DNA of 61,874 nucleotides from Butyrivibrio sp. INlla16. GTDB taxonomy: Bacteria; Bacillota; Clostridia; Lachnospirales; Lachnospiraceae. The notes under the pieces were generated by a model that saw only the letters and a list, made by a program, of their open reading frames with translations, was not told where the DNA came from and made no database searches. The position numbers and the translations under genes were made by a program. Position 1 is the stretch's first letter; every line of letters begins with the position of its first letter. The DNA lies in assembly GCF_900104155.1 (NCBI RefSeq), contig NZ_FMYB01000026.1, positions 1-61,874 on the forward strand. The letters are read 5' to 3'. This document shows positions 9,210 through 16,838 of this stretch, piece after piece.

Positions 9210-9392
9210 AATAATAGCCCTCCAATACCAATAGTTTCTCTAAGAGAATACTACTGATCTTGAAGGGCTTTTCCTAGACGCGGTTTGTTTACCGCTTACA
9301 GTGTTATCGACCGGCCACTGAGATACGTATATAAGTGTGCTATAATCCCGTTATCGACAAAAGCGATGACGATGCTGCCAGGAAGGAGTATT

Positions 9393-9707
9393 ATGAACGA
9401 AGAATTATTGGCGGTAGAGACTCATCCAATAACGGAGATGCGAGCTGAGCCGTTGAAAGTCACATGCCCGAAATGTACAAGATGGTCAGGAGTAGAAGTT
9501 CCGGAAGGATCAACTGTGATTGCTCACTGTAAGACCTGCGGTCTGACATATGTAGCAAAGTGTGTAAACAGTCAGCTGATTACCTACAAATCAAAACGGC
9601 GTGATGATAGTGGTTTTCTGGGGGAGAAGCAGCACATCAATGGCGAGACATTTTGTCTCGGTCGTAGCAAGGCAAGAAGTATAAGGCAGCATGCAAATAA
9701 GAAATAG
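9393..9707 (+). CDS. Small zinc-ribbon protein
   Basis: A 104-residue protein with one zinc ribbon, CPKC-(~17)-CKTC, followed by a basic tail (KSKRRDD, GRSKARSIRQHANKK). The ATG at 9393 has GGAAGGAG seven bases upstream; the longer open frame runs back into the IS66 end. A TATAAT lies at 9341-9346. A related small zinc-ribbon gene is at 45599. Probably a nucleic-acid-binding accessory protein of the mobile element; no specific function can be assigned. Confidence 0.7.
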   Translation: MNEELLAVETHPITEMRAEPLKVTCPKCTRWSGVEVPEGSTVIAHCKTCGLTYVAKCVNSQLITYKSKRRDDSGFLGEKQHINGETFCLGRSKARSIRQHANKK

Positions 9708-9840
9708 ACATCCATTATGAAAATGGGAAGATCAATATAAGATCTGTTATGAGATATCAGGGCAAGGCGGTATGTTCACTCCCTGATAATCAAGAGTTTG
9801 CAAAGAGTTAGATTCGACAAGTAACAAGAGCATCGTCAGA

Positions 9841-9902
9841 AACCTGCAAAACGTATTTAGTCTGTGATAGTATTCACGGACTGCGTTTTGCAGGTTTTTT
9901 CT
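9841..9902 (+). terminator. Long two-tier hairpin with T-run
   Basis: AACCTGCAAAACG (9841-9853) pairs exactly with 9884-9896; inside it AGTCTGTGA (9859-9867) pairs with TCACGGACT (9874-9882). A TTTTTTC run follows. It is either the terminator of the zinc-ribbon gene or the 5' domain of the structured RNA that follows. Confidence 0.7.
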
Positions 9903-9904
9903 TT

Positions 9905-10265
9905 TGTCTAAAGGACTTGTAAGTCCTACAGAGCATACAGATTGGCTGTGTGTTCTCCGGGCTGATAAGACCGGTAACAATGAACCATGAAAACTGAATA
10001 GAGGAAAGCAGGACGTATGAAGCAGACGAGCCGTTTGTCTGATACGCGATGAACCGCCTGCCGGTATGATACCGGTCAGTGACTGCGGGTGCTACGCTGG
10101 CATCCGGGCTAAGGTAGGAAGCGACAAATATCAGGCTCAGACGGGAGTGGGTTCCCGGAGGCGATGACTTATGCTTACAGATAATGATACTTCCGCGAAG
10201 GCGGTCCAATAAAGGATGGTGCGAGTCCAATGTGAGCCTGTACCCACAGGCTACCTGTTTTAACA
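9905..10265 (+). ncRNA. Large structured non-coding RNA candidate
   Basis: The 9708-10461 stretch has no gene and is visibly more GC-rich than other intergenic DNA here. It is packed with consecutive hairpins: 9912-9927, 9931-9955 (10 bp with G-U pairs), 9957-9974, 10014-10046 (CGTAT/ATACG enclosing CAGAC/GTCTG), 10061-10075, 10086-10106 (CGGGTGC/GCATCCG), 10142-10157, 10193-10204 (CCGC-GAAG-GCGG), 10235-10252. G-U and A-U use favours the plus strand. Sequences between stems look specific (purine-rich, GAGGAAAG, GGTGCGAGTCC). Size and context recall large ornate RNAs of phages and rumen Firmicutes (ROOL, GOLLD), but I cannot match it to either. Confidence 0.6.
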
Positions 10266-10330
10266 CTCCTCATGAAATTTGTGTATTACTTCTTTTAGTA
10301 TACATATCCCTGCGACAAAGACAGGTCCTT

Positions 10331-10417
10331 CTGTAAAAATCCATTACATCTATACTGTATTACGCTTAAAATTAATATGATAAAATAGATATACGGCTGT
10401 TAAATGGATTTCTACAG
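10331..10417 (+). promoter_or_regulatory. 15-bp inverted repeat flanking a promoter
   Basis: CTGTAAAAATCCATT (10331-10345) is repeated in inverse with one mismatch at 10403-10417. A TAAAAT box lies at 10381-10386 between the arms. Likely operator sites for the excisionase-like gene at 10462. Confidence 0.5.
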
Positions 10418-10461
10418 GTGGATGTGCCTGGTCAACGATTTTAACAGAAAGGGAATGAGCA

Positions 10462-10671
10462 ATGAAAAGAGAAATCGATCAGAAGAAATTTGTAAGACTG
10501 GCAGACGGGCCGGAAATCTATGATGTGAGCTATAACACATTTGTTAAGATGGCTAAGGCTGCTCATGCGATTCACAAGTGGGGATCAGGTGTTACACTTA
10601 TCAATACGGCAGATCTTGACAGATATCTTGAGCACTACCGTGTAGATGAACCGCTTCCTGAAGAAGCATGA
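10462..10671 (+). CDS. DUF6462-type excisionase-like HTH protein
   Basis: A 69-residue MerR/excisionase-like DNA-binding protein (KKFVRLADGPEIYDVSYNTFVKMAKAAHAIHKWGSGVTLINTADLDRYLEHYRV). It belongs to the same family as two tandem domains in the protein at 13445 and the proteins at 47094 and 47719. A position just before a Tn916-type integrase suggests a role as excisionase (Xis-like directionality factor) or regulator. AAAGGGAATGAGC precedes the start. Confidence 0.75.
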   Translation: MKREIDQKKFVRLADGPEIYDVSYNTFVKMAKAAHAIHKWGSGVTLINTADLDRYLEHYRVDEPLPEEA

Positions 10672-10734
10672 TCACGAAATTCTGCTGATTGGTTTTGATA
10701 GTCTGAGCCTGATATTTGCTGAAAAACTTGTCGA

Positions 10735-10770
10735 TGTCATATTGACATAGTGTAAGACAATAAATATAAT
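10735..10770 (+). promoter_or_regulatory. Consensus promoter with overlapping palindrome
   Basis: TTGACA (10742-10747), 17-bp spacer, TATAAT (10765-10770). The -35 box is half of the palindrome TGTCA-TAT-TGACA (10735-10747), a likely operator for the ribbon-helix-helix protein that follows. Confidence 0.8.
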
Positions 10771-10800
10771 AATATCAGGTCAGGAAAGGAGGATGCTCAG

Positions 10801-10980
10801 ATGGCAAAGATGGGGAGACCCTTTGCGGAAAATCCCAAGAATGTTCAGATAACCATACGAGTGACGGCTGATGAGAAAGCTGCACTGGATGAGTATTCTG
10901 CCAGACATGATCAGACCATGACGCAGACGCTTGTGAGCTCGTTTAAGTATATGCTGGCTCACGAAAAAAGAAAACGGTAG
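10801..10980 (+). CDS. Ribbon-helix-helix (CopG/Arc-like) small protein
   Basis: A 59-residue protein, MAKMGRPFAENPKNVQITIR then VTADEKAALDEYSARHDQTM, with the beta-strand plus two-helix pattern of RHH repressors and an AT-hook-like GRP at the N-terminus. A strong AGGAAAGGAGG lies upstream and the consensus promoter at 10742 drives it. A paralogue is at 47485. It lies 51 bp before the integrase gene in the same direction, so it probably autoregulates and controls the integrase. Confidence 0.75.
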   Translation: MAKMGRPFAENPKNVQITIRVTADEKAALDEYSARHDQTMTQTLVSSFKYMLAHEKRKR

Positions 10981-11031
10981 CTGACTATCATACGGACTGT
11001 CTTTTCCTTATTCAAAAGTAAGGAGGCGGCA

Positions 11032-12273
11032 GTGGGTAAAAGAAAAAACAAGTATGATCCCAATAAGATTCTTCTGAGGGATAATGAAGGCTACAGAAGC
11101 AGTAAGAAATTGTATACTTACAGGTATACGGACCCGTTTGGGAAGAGAAGGACGATCTACGCCAAGACACTTAAGGAACTCAGACGTGCCGAGGAATATC
11201 TGGTAAGAGACAGGGTAGATGGTATAAAGACCTACTTATCTGATGAGGTTGTTGTAAATGACATCTTTGCCAGATATATGGCTACCAAATACGGTCTCAG
11301 TGACAGAACCATGATCGGGTATCAGTATTTCTATGATCACTTTGTCAAAAACAAGCTTGGTTCTAAGAAAGTCACAAGCATCGGGTATTCTGATATCAAG
11401 ATTTTCTACGTCGAGCTTCTTGAGAAGAACAAACTCACAGTAAATACAGTGTCGAACATCCAGTGTGTACTTAGACCTGCTTTCCAGATGGCTGTCAGGG
11501 ATGGGCTTATCAGACTTAATCCCTGTGACAATATCATGAGAGAAGTCACTCAGGCAGCCGGTGCGGAAAAAGGAAAGAGACATGCACTGACAAGAGAACA
11601 GCAGAGAGCCTTTATGGATTTTGTTGCTGAACATCCTGTCTATAGTCACTGGACACCGTTGTTCACAGTAATGTTCGGGACTGGCATGAGGATTGGCGAA
11701 GTTTCGGGACTGCGTTGGGACGATGTGGATTACAAGAAGAGAGTTGTGAACGTCAGACAGACTGTATACTACGGTCTTGGCAAGGACGGAAGCAGCGATT
11801 TTCATTTGACAGATCCCAAGTCTGATGCAGGATTCAGGAAGATTCCCATGCTTACCGGAGTGCGTGAAGCTTTTCAGGAAGAATACGAGTTCCAGAAGAG
11901 TTCCGATTCATTTAATAGAACCAAGGTGGACGGAGTTGATGGGTTCGTGTTCAGGAGCAGATTCGGATCTCCCATAACCCAGGGTAATCTTAACAAGACA
12001 ATCAGCCGTATAACTGAAGAGTACAATGCTCTCGAAATCGTGAATGCAGAGAGGGAGAACAGGGAACCTGTAATTATTCCCCACTTCACGTGTCATGTTA
12101 TCAGGCACACGTTCTGCACTCGCCTTTGCGAGAAGGAAAACAATCTGAAAGCTATCCAGTATATCATGGGTCACGCTGATATACAGACTACCATGAATAT
12201 ATACGCAGAAGCGACGAAGGAATCAACCGCTGAAGCAATGGCTAAGCTTGACGATGACGATGATATCATTTGA
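11032..12273 (+). CDS. Tyrosine integrase, Tn916 type
   Basis: A 413-residue integrase with an N-terminal arm-binding domain (YRYTDPFGKRRTIYAKTLKELR), a SAM-like core-binding domain (about 75-165) and the catalytic domain with R (GTGMRIGEVSGLRWDD, ~219), HVIRHTF (~355), MGHAD and the nucleophile in NIYAEA (~389). The start is GTG with AGGAGG upstream. Downstream lies an array of paired 11-bp-spaced repeats, the expected kind of arm site for this integrase class. It is 44 percent or so like the second integrase at 49802 by eye, not a recent duplicate. Confidence 0.95.
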   Translation: MGKRKNKYDPNKILLRDNEGYRSSKKLYTYRYTDPFGKRRTIYAKTLKELRRAEEYLVRDRVDGIKTYLSDEVVVNDIFARYMATKYGLSDRTMIGYQYFYDHFVKNKLGSKKVTSIGYSDIKIFYVELLEKNKLTVNTVSNIQCVLRPAFQMAVRDGLIRLNPCDNIMREVTQAAGAEKGKRHALTREQQRAFMDFVAEHPVYSHWTPLFTVMFGTGMRIGEVSGLRWDDVDYKKRVVNVRQTVYYGLGKDGSSDFHLTDPKSDAGFRKIPMLTGVREAFQEEYEFQKSSDSFNRTKVDGVDGFVFRSRFGSPITQGNLNKTISRITEEYNALEIVNAERENREPVIIPHFTCHVIRHTFCTRLCEKENNLKAIQYIMGHADIQTTMNIYAEATKESTAEAMAKLDDDDDII

Positions 12274-12312
12274 GGAAAAATGTCCGCAGATGATACCGTA
12301 CACAATACGGAG

Positions 12313-13210
12313 GTGTACCACAAATACACCGAAGTGCAGGAGGTACAATAAAGGTCATTAATGTAGAACGGGTTTCTTTCAGGATATGGATAACGAGATG
12401 ATTTGAAGTATCCTGCGGTGATGTTAGGATTGACGGAATAAAAAGGCCGTCACTCAAATCACTGGATAAGTAAACCTCAGCATTCTCAAGGGTTTGCGAT
12501 GCATCAGAAATTCATGTACGCCAAAAGTACACCACAGCGCTGTAAGCAGTGTGAAGTGTAATGAGGTATTTGAAGAAAATGCTTCGGAGGTGGAGGTGGG
12601 AAACGATATGTGCTCAGAACGTTTCCGGCGTATCAAAAATCGAGGTACACCATAAGTACATCAAATCTCCGGTGCTAACATGAAGCATAATGATGTAACA
12701 ATCTAAAGCCCGAAAGAACTGGAAAGTGACGTAATTAAGGATAATGATGCGATAAGAAGTTTGATGGCATCATAAATCCTACTATGAAGTCACTCAACAA
12801 GTAAACCTCAGTATTCATAAGGGTTTGCGAGGCATCAAAAAATCATATACGCCATTTGTACACCATAACACTGTAAGTAGTGTGAAGTGTAATGAAGTAT
12901 ATGAAGAAAATGCTCCGGAGGTGGAGTCAGGAAAACAGAAAAAGTTCACAGAGTTTCCTGTACACCAAAAAATCGAAAGTACGCCAAGAGTACACCAGAT
13001 ATCCGAGAGCAATATGAAATATAATGGTGCAAAAATCAAAAACCTGAAGGAACTGAAAAGTGATGTAATGAAGGACAATGGTGCGAAATGAGGTTTGATT
13101 GCATCATAATCCCGACGTTGAAGAGTGCAAAGTAACAATAGATGTATTTAGCAGTCGATAAATGCTAAGAAATGGAAATACATGGAAATAGGTACACCGA
13201 TGTGTTACCG
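12313..13210 (+). repeat. Array of paired GTACRCCA sites (11-bp phased), within a tandem duplication
   Basis: Sites based on GTACRCCA occur as pairs whose members start exactly 11 bp apart: 12313/12324 (weaker), 12516/12527, 12645/12656, 12847/12858, 12979/12990 and 13192/13203 (second weak), plus a single at 12960. The stretch 12448-12788 is repeated in diverged form as 12789-13126, which duplicated two of the pairs. No convincing gene lies in 12274-13377; an 88-codon frame at 12825-13091 is not preserved in the other unit. Candidate arm-type sites of the upstream integrase or a partition/replication array. Confidence 0.75.
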
Positions 13211-13377
13211 ATTCTACGGCATTTATTTACATATATATCCAGATAATGGAAAAATTGCTGTTTTTGGTACGACACTCATAGACATCAGATGACAATCTGA
13301 AAATGGGTGCAGAAACCGCTTTAAGATGAAAATCGAATAGAGAAACAGTTTCAGAAGAATGGTCTTTGAAACTTTTT

Positions 13378-13425
13378 AGGCACTTACTTTTAGTAGAAAT
13401 ACTACAGGTAAGTGCCTTTTTATTT
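13378..13425 (+). terminator. Strong terminator in front of the partition operon
   Basis: AGGCACTTAC (13378-13387) pairs perfectly with GTAAGTGCCT (13408-13417) around an inner TAGTA-GAAA-TACTA hairpin; a T-rich run follows. It ends only about 20 nt before the ribosome site at 13445, so it may act as an attenuator. Confidence 0.75.
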
Positions 13426-13444
13426 TGCGCTGGAAAGGAGAGCG

Positions 13445-13915
13445 ATGGATGGGAAAAACATAGCAAAAGGTCCTGATCTTGAAAAATACATCAATGATCA
13501 GAACAGGAAAAGATTCATCAAATATGCCGAGGGAGCAAGACTTTTCGGCATGAGGTACTGGACATTTGTAAGGTTCTGCAAGAAGGCAGGTGCCGTGATC
13601 ACACTAAGAAAAACAGCAATAGTAGATCTGGATATTCTGGAAGATTACATCGAGCAGTTCAATGAATATCGGGATCCGGCAGAAATGGAGGACTCTATGC
13701 CAAGGAGAAAAGAAAAAGCACCAATTGATGAGAGGATGGTGCGCGGTAAAAAGTATGTGAGGCTGGATGAGGCTGCAGATCTGTATTCAGTCAGCACCAA
13801 GACGATTGAAAAATGGGCTGAGCAGTCCAAAGCAAAGTACAAGATTGATGGAGTGGTTCTTTTTAATACAGAAAAAATAGATATGTTCATTGAAAACATA
13901 GGACGGGAGGACTAA
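13445..13915 (+). CDS. Tandem DUF6462-like double HTH protein
   Basis: A 156-residue protein made of two excisionase-like domains: RFIKYAEGARLFGMRYWTFVRF to LDILEDYIEQF (about 20-75) and KKYVRLDEAADLYSVSTKTIEKW to NTEKIDMFIENI (about 100-152). The ATG at 13445 has GGAAAGGAG upstream; the frame is open from 13412. It ends 3 bp before parA and is presumably co-transcribed, so it may regulate the partition operon or act as an adaptor. Two domains in one chain suggest binding of direct or inverted repeats without dimer formation. Confidence 0.75.
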   Translation: MDGKNIAKGPDLEKYINDQNRKRFIKYAEGARLFGMRYWTFVRFCKKAGAVITLRKTAIVDLDILEDYIEQFNEYRDPAEMEDSMPRRKEKAPIDERMVRGKKYVRLDEAADLYSVSTKTIEKWAEQSKAKYKIDGVVLFNTEKIDMFIENIGRED

Positions 13916-13918
13916 TAC

Positions 13919-14704
13919 ATGTGCAAGGTAATTTCAATCGCAAATCAAAAGGGAGGAGTCGGTAAGACAGTAACTGCCGTAAATCTGGCAATTGGCCTTG
14001 CCAAAGAGGGCAAGAAAGTTTTGGCAATCGACAATGATCCGCAGGGGAGTCTGACCGTGAGCCTTGGCTACAATGAGCCTGACAATCTGGATTATTCCCT
14101 TGCTACTGTGATGATGAAAATTATAAATGATGAGCCCTGGGATGTAAAGGGCGGACTTCTACACCACAGTGAAGGAATTGACATCATGCCTGGAAACATT
14201 GAACTGTCTGGGCTTGAGATAACACTTACCGGAGTTCTCAGCAGGGAAACAGTGCTCAGGGAATATGTAAATGCAGCCAGAGAACAGTATGACGCAATTA
14301 TTCTGGACTGCATGCCATCACTGGGCATGATGACTATTAACGCTCTGGCCTGTGCGGATTCAGTACTCATCCCTTGTTCTGTTGGATATCTTCCACTGAA
14401 AGGCCTTCAGCAGTTGATCAAGACCATAGGGCGTGTGAAGAGGCAGCTCAATCCGAAGCTTGAGATTGAAGGAATCCTGCTCACGATGGTAGATACGAGA
14501 ACCAATTATGCAAAAGACATTATTGAAAAGGTTAATGAATTTTATGCTGACAAAATAAATGTTTTCAAGAATCAGATTCCAATGTCGGTCAGAGCTGCAG
14601 AGATTTCAGCTGAGGGAACAAGCCTTTATGCTTATGATCCGAATGGTAAGGCTTCAAACGCTTATATGGCACTGGTAAAAGAGATTGCAAGAAAGGTGGG
14701 CTAA
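13919..14704 (+). CDS. parA: ParA partition ATPase
   Basis: A 261-residue ParA/Soj ATPase with the deviant Walker A KGGVGKT (11-17), DNDPQGSLT after strand 2 and DCMPSLGMMT as Walker B region. ParA forms ATP-dependent patterns on the nucleoid that move ParB-bound plasmid copies. It has no N-terminal HTH, so it is a type Ib/Soj-like form that does not repress its own promoter. It lies 3 bp upstream of parB. A truncated paralogue is at 52974. Confidence 0.95.
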   Translation: MCKVISIANQKGGVGKTVTAVNLAIGLAKEGKKVLAIDNDPQGSLTVSLGYNEPDNLDYSLATVMMKIINDEPWDVKGGLLHHSEGIDIMPGNIELSGLEITLTGVLSRETVLREYVNAAREQYDAIILDCMPSLGMMTINALACADSVLIPCSVGYLPLKGLQQLIKTIGRVKRQLNPKLEIEGILLTMVDTRTNYAKDIIEKVNEFYADKINVFKNQIPMSVRAAEISAEGTSLYAYDPNGKASNAYMALVKEIARKVG

Positions 14705-14707
14705 ATT

Positions 14708-15607
14708 ATGGCAAGCAGAGTTGGACAGAAAATTCAGATGACAAGTATAGATGAGCTCTTGGGAGTTCCTTCAACAGAAGGGACTTCCGACATAGATGTG
14801 ATGATGATCTTTCCTTTTAAAAATCATCCCTTCAAGGTACTGGATGATGAAAAAATGGATGAACTTGTGGACAGCATCAAGATGAACGGAGTTCTTACTC
14901 CTGTAATTGTAAGGCCTGATGGCGACAGATATGAAATGATCTCCGGTCACAGGAGACTACATGCTGCCAAGAGAGCTGGCTTAAGGAAAATACCTGCGAT
15001 TGTAAAAGAAATGCAGGATGATGACGCCATAATTTTCATGGTTGATTCAAACCTCCAGCGCGAGGAGATACTACCAAGTGAGAAGGCATTCTCTTATAAG
15101 ATGAAGCTTGATGCTATGAAAAGGCAGGGTGCACGTAAGGATTTAACTTCGTCCCTAGTAGGGACGAAGTTGCGCTCCGATGAAGAATTGGCTCAGAAAG
15201 CGGGAGAAAGCAAGAACTCAATCCACAGGTATATAAGGCTCACAGAGCTGATTCCGGAACTATTGGACCTTGTAGATGATAAGGATCTTCCATTATATAC
15301 AGCCGTTGAAATGTCTTACTTCGCTCGGGAAATCCAGAAATGGTTTTATGAGTACTGCAATGAAAACAGAATCCCTAAATGGAATGAAGTAGCTGCTATC
15401 AGAAATGGATTCAAGCAGGGAGAGCTTACACAGCAAAAGCTCATTGATGTTTTAAATGGAAACATGGAGGCACCTTCTGATCCCAAGAAGCTGACTTTCA
15501 CAGAAAGAAAGCTCAATAAATATTTTCCGGCTTATATGTCACTGAAAGAGCGTGAAGATATAATAATCAGCCTCTTGGAGAAATGGAAGCTGGAGCAGGA
15601 ACAGTAA
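14708..15607 (+). CDS. parB: ParB partition protein
   Basis: A 299-residue ParB: N-terminal CTPase/Srx-fold domain (FPFKNHPFKV, NGVLTPVIVRP, MISGHRRLHAAKRAG, QREEILPSEKA), a central HTH (ELAQKAGESKNSIHRYIRLTELIPELL) and a C-terminal dimer region. ParB binds parS and spreads as a CTP-dependent clamp. The linker between the first two domains is encoded by a perfect 25-bp palindrome (15146-15170), which may itself be a ParB site. Operon: HTH protein, parA, parB, repA. Confidence 0.95.
   Translation: MASRVGQKIQMTSIDELLGVPSTEGTSDIDVMMIFPFKNHPFKVLDDEKMDELVDSIKMNGVLTPVIVRPDGDRYEMISGHRRLHAAKRAGLRKIPAIVKEMQDDDAIIFMVDSNLQREEILPSEKAFSYKMKLDAMKRQGARKDLTSSLVGTKLRSDEELAQKAGESKNSIHRYIRLTELIPELLDLVDDKDLPLYTAVEMSYFAREIQKWFYEYCNENRIPKWNEVAAIRNGFKQGELTQQKLIDVLNGNMEAPSDPKKLTFTERKLNKYFPAYMSLKEREDIIISLLEKWKLEQEQ
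15146..15170 (+). promoter_or_regulatory. 25-bp palindrome inside parB (candidate parS)
   Basis: ACTTCGTCCCTA and TAGGGACGAAGT are exact complements around a central G. A 25-bp palindrome with 11 of 12 pairs intact lies at the same codons of the second parB (54152-54176), with three compensating pair changes. Confidence 0.6.
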
Positions 15608-15714
15608 TCGTAATACAGAAATGTACATGTAAATACAATTATGTCCAAGGATGCTGTGTTTGAAAACAGGACATGGCAACAAAATTTAGGAGGAGCCCAT
15701 TTAGGGAAAAGAAT

Positions 15715-16833
15715 ATGAGATTTGATTATTTTTATGGTAAAGAGGCTGACATGATGACTTTTTACCGGATACCCAAATTGTTGATTACAGACCCATATTT
15801 TGAAGATCTGGATAATGAGGCCAAGCTCATGTATGGCTTGTTGCTTGATAGGATGTCACTTTCTACCAAGAACGGATGGTATGACAACCAGCACAGAGTC
15901 TATATCATCTATGGGCAGAAGAAGCTCATGCAGGATCTACATCGTGGGAGAAATAAGGTGTATGACATGCTCAATGCTCTTGAGAAGATAGGGCTCATTG
16001 AGCGTGAGAAGGACAGAAAGTACAATCCTGACAAGATCTATGTGAAGATGTTTGTAGACCAGGCTGCTGAACGCAGACCTAGAAAGATTGCAGTGTCTGA
16101 AACGCAAACACCGGAAAAGAAAAATAACATCATCAGAATCACTGGACCATCCATGAAGAAATCAGAGAGCTGCGAAAATGATATGTTTGAAATCCAAACA
16201 TCAGAGGCTTCTCCCGTGTTTGAAAATCAAGCATATGAAAATGCTCCATGTACTGATTCCAAACACGATATGTTTGATTCGCAAACATATGCATGTACCG
16301 AAGATAAACATGCTCATGTTTGTAATTCAAACACTAATAATACAGAGATTAATAAAACTGATTATAGTTATACTGAGTCTCATCCAATCTGCACTGGGGA
16401 TGAGATGGGAGAGGATGAGAGTTGTGCAAATTACAGAGAGATCGTAAGTCAGAATATTGAGACAGAAAGGCTCTGTAATGATTACCCTAATGACGAAGAA
16501 AAGATCAGAGGCTTAGAAAGCCTGATAGTAGACATCGTGACATCCAGCAGAGATTCCATGGTTATTGGCAGTGAAGAACGTGATATGGATGACGTCAGGG
16601 AGAGGTTTCTTGGTCTCAAAAGATTCCACATCGAGGATGTGATCGCTAACTGGGATAAGCTTACCAAAGTTCCCAAGAATCCCAGGGCGTATCTGCTGGC
16701 GATGCTCTATAACTCACCAACAACTGCTGATGCGCAGATAAAGGCACAGGTAAACCATGACATGGCTTATTGCAGCCGTGACAATGCAACTATCAACTAC
16801 GATGAACTTGAAGAACTTTTATTGGAGAACTGA
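15715..16833 (+). CDS. repA: RepA_N-family replication initiator
   Basis: A ~372-residue initiator: N-terminal winged-helix RepA_N domain (MRFDYFYGKEADMMTFYRIPKL, YGLLLDRMSLSTKNGWYD, LMQDLHRGRNKVYDMLNALEKIGLIER), a variable Lys/Ser-rich linker, and a conserved C-terminal domain (VRERFLGLKRFHIEDVIANWDKL, NPRAYLLAMLYN). The frame is open from 15673, but homology with the second RepA starts at 15715. RepA_N proteins replicate low-copy theta plasmids and some integrative elements and usually bind iterons within their own gene; five palindromic iterons lie in the linker. Confidence 0.9.
   Translation: MRFDYFYGKEADMMTFYRIPKLLITDPYFEDLDNEAKLMYGLLLDRMSLSTKNGWYDNQHRVYIIYGQKKLMQDLHRGRNKVYDMLNALEKIGLIEREKDRKYNPDKIYVKMFVDQAAERRPRKIAVSETQTPEKKNNIIRITGPSMKKSESCENDMFEIQTSEASPVFENQAYENAPCTDSKHDMFDSQTYACTEDKHAHVCNSNTNNTEINKTDYSYTESHPICTGDEMGEDESCANYREIVSQNIETERLCNDYPNDEEKIRGLESLIVDIVTSSRDSMVIGSEERDMDDVRERFLGLKRFHIEDVIANWDKLTKVPKNPRAYLLAMLYNSPTTADAQIKAQVNHDMAYCSRDNATINYDELEELLLEN
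16093..16334 (+). repeat. Five palindromic iterons inside repA (candidate replication origin)
   Basis: RTGTYTG-N5-CAARCAY occurs at 16093-16111, 16183-16201, 16216-16234, 16270-16288 and 16316-16334. All are in the linker part of repA, the usual position of the origin in RepA_N plasmids. Confidence 0.75.
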
Positions 16834-16838
16834 AGATT

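Larger units (their letters stand above)
5800..9299. mobile_element. IS66-family insertion sequence, complete (3500 bp)
   Basis: Terminal inverted repeats GTAAGCGGTAAACAAAC (starting 5800) and its complement ending at 9299 match over 26 bp with one mismatch (5800-5825 with 9274-9299). The element is flanked by the perfect 8-bp duplication AGTGTTAT (5792-5799 and 9300-9307), the size usual for IS66. Gene order on the minus strand is tnpA, tnpB, a coiled-coil accessory ORF, tnpC. Intact ends, intact genes and perfect target duplication point to recent insertion. It landed between the antitoxin-like gene and the zinc-ribbon gene at 9393. Confidence 0.97.

Noticed and set aside
10214..10260. Cobalamin riboswitch, because of GGTGCGAGTCC
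   Set aside because: The rest of the consensus (B12 box, four-way core) is missing and no cobalamin gene follows.
9905..10265. Group II intron or RNase P RNA
   Set aside because: No domain V hairpin, no intron-encoded protein, and only a short GAGGAAAG match to RNase P.
12825..13091. 88-codon frame in the repeat array
   Set aside because: The frame is not kept in the tandem duplicate unit; repeated peptide words simply reflect the DNA repeats.
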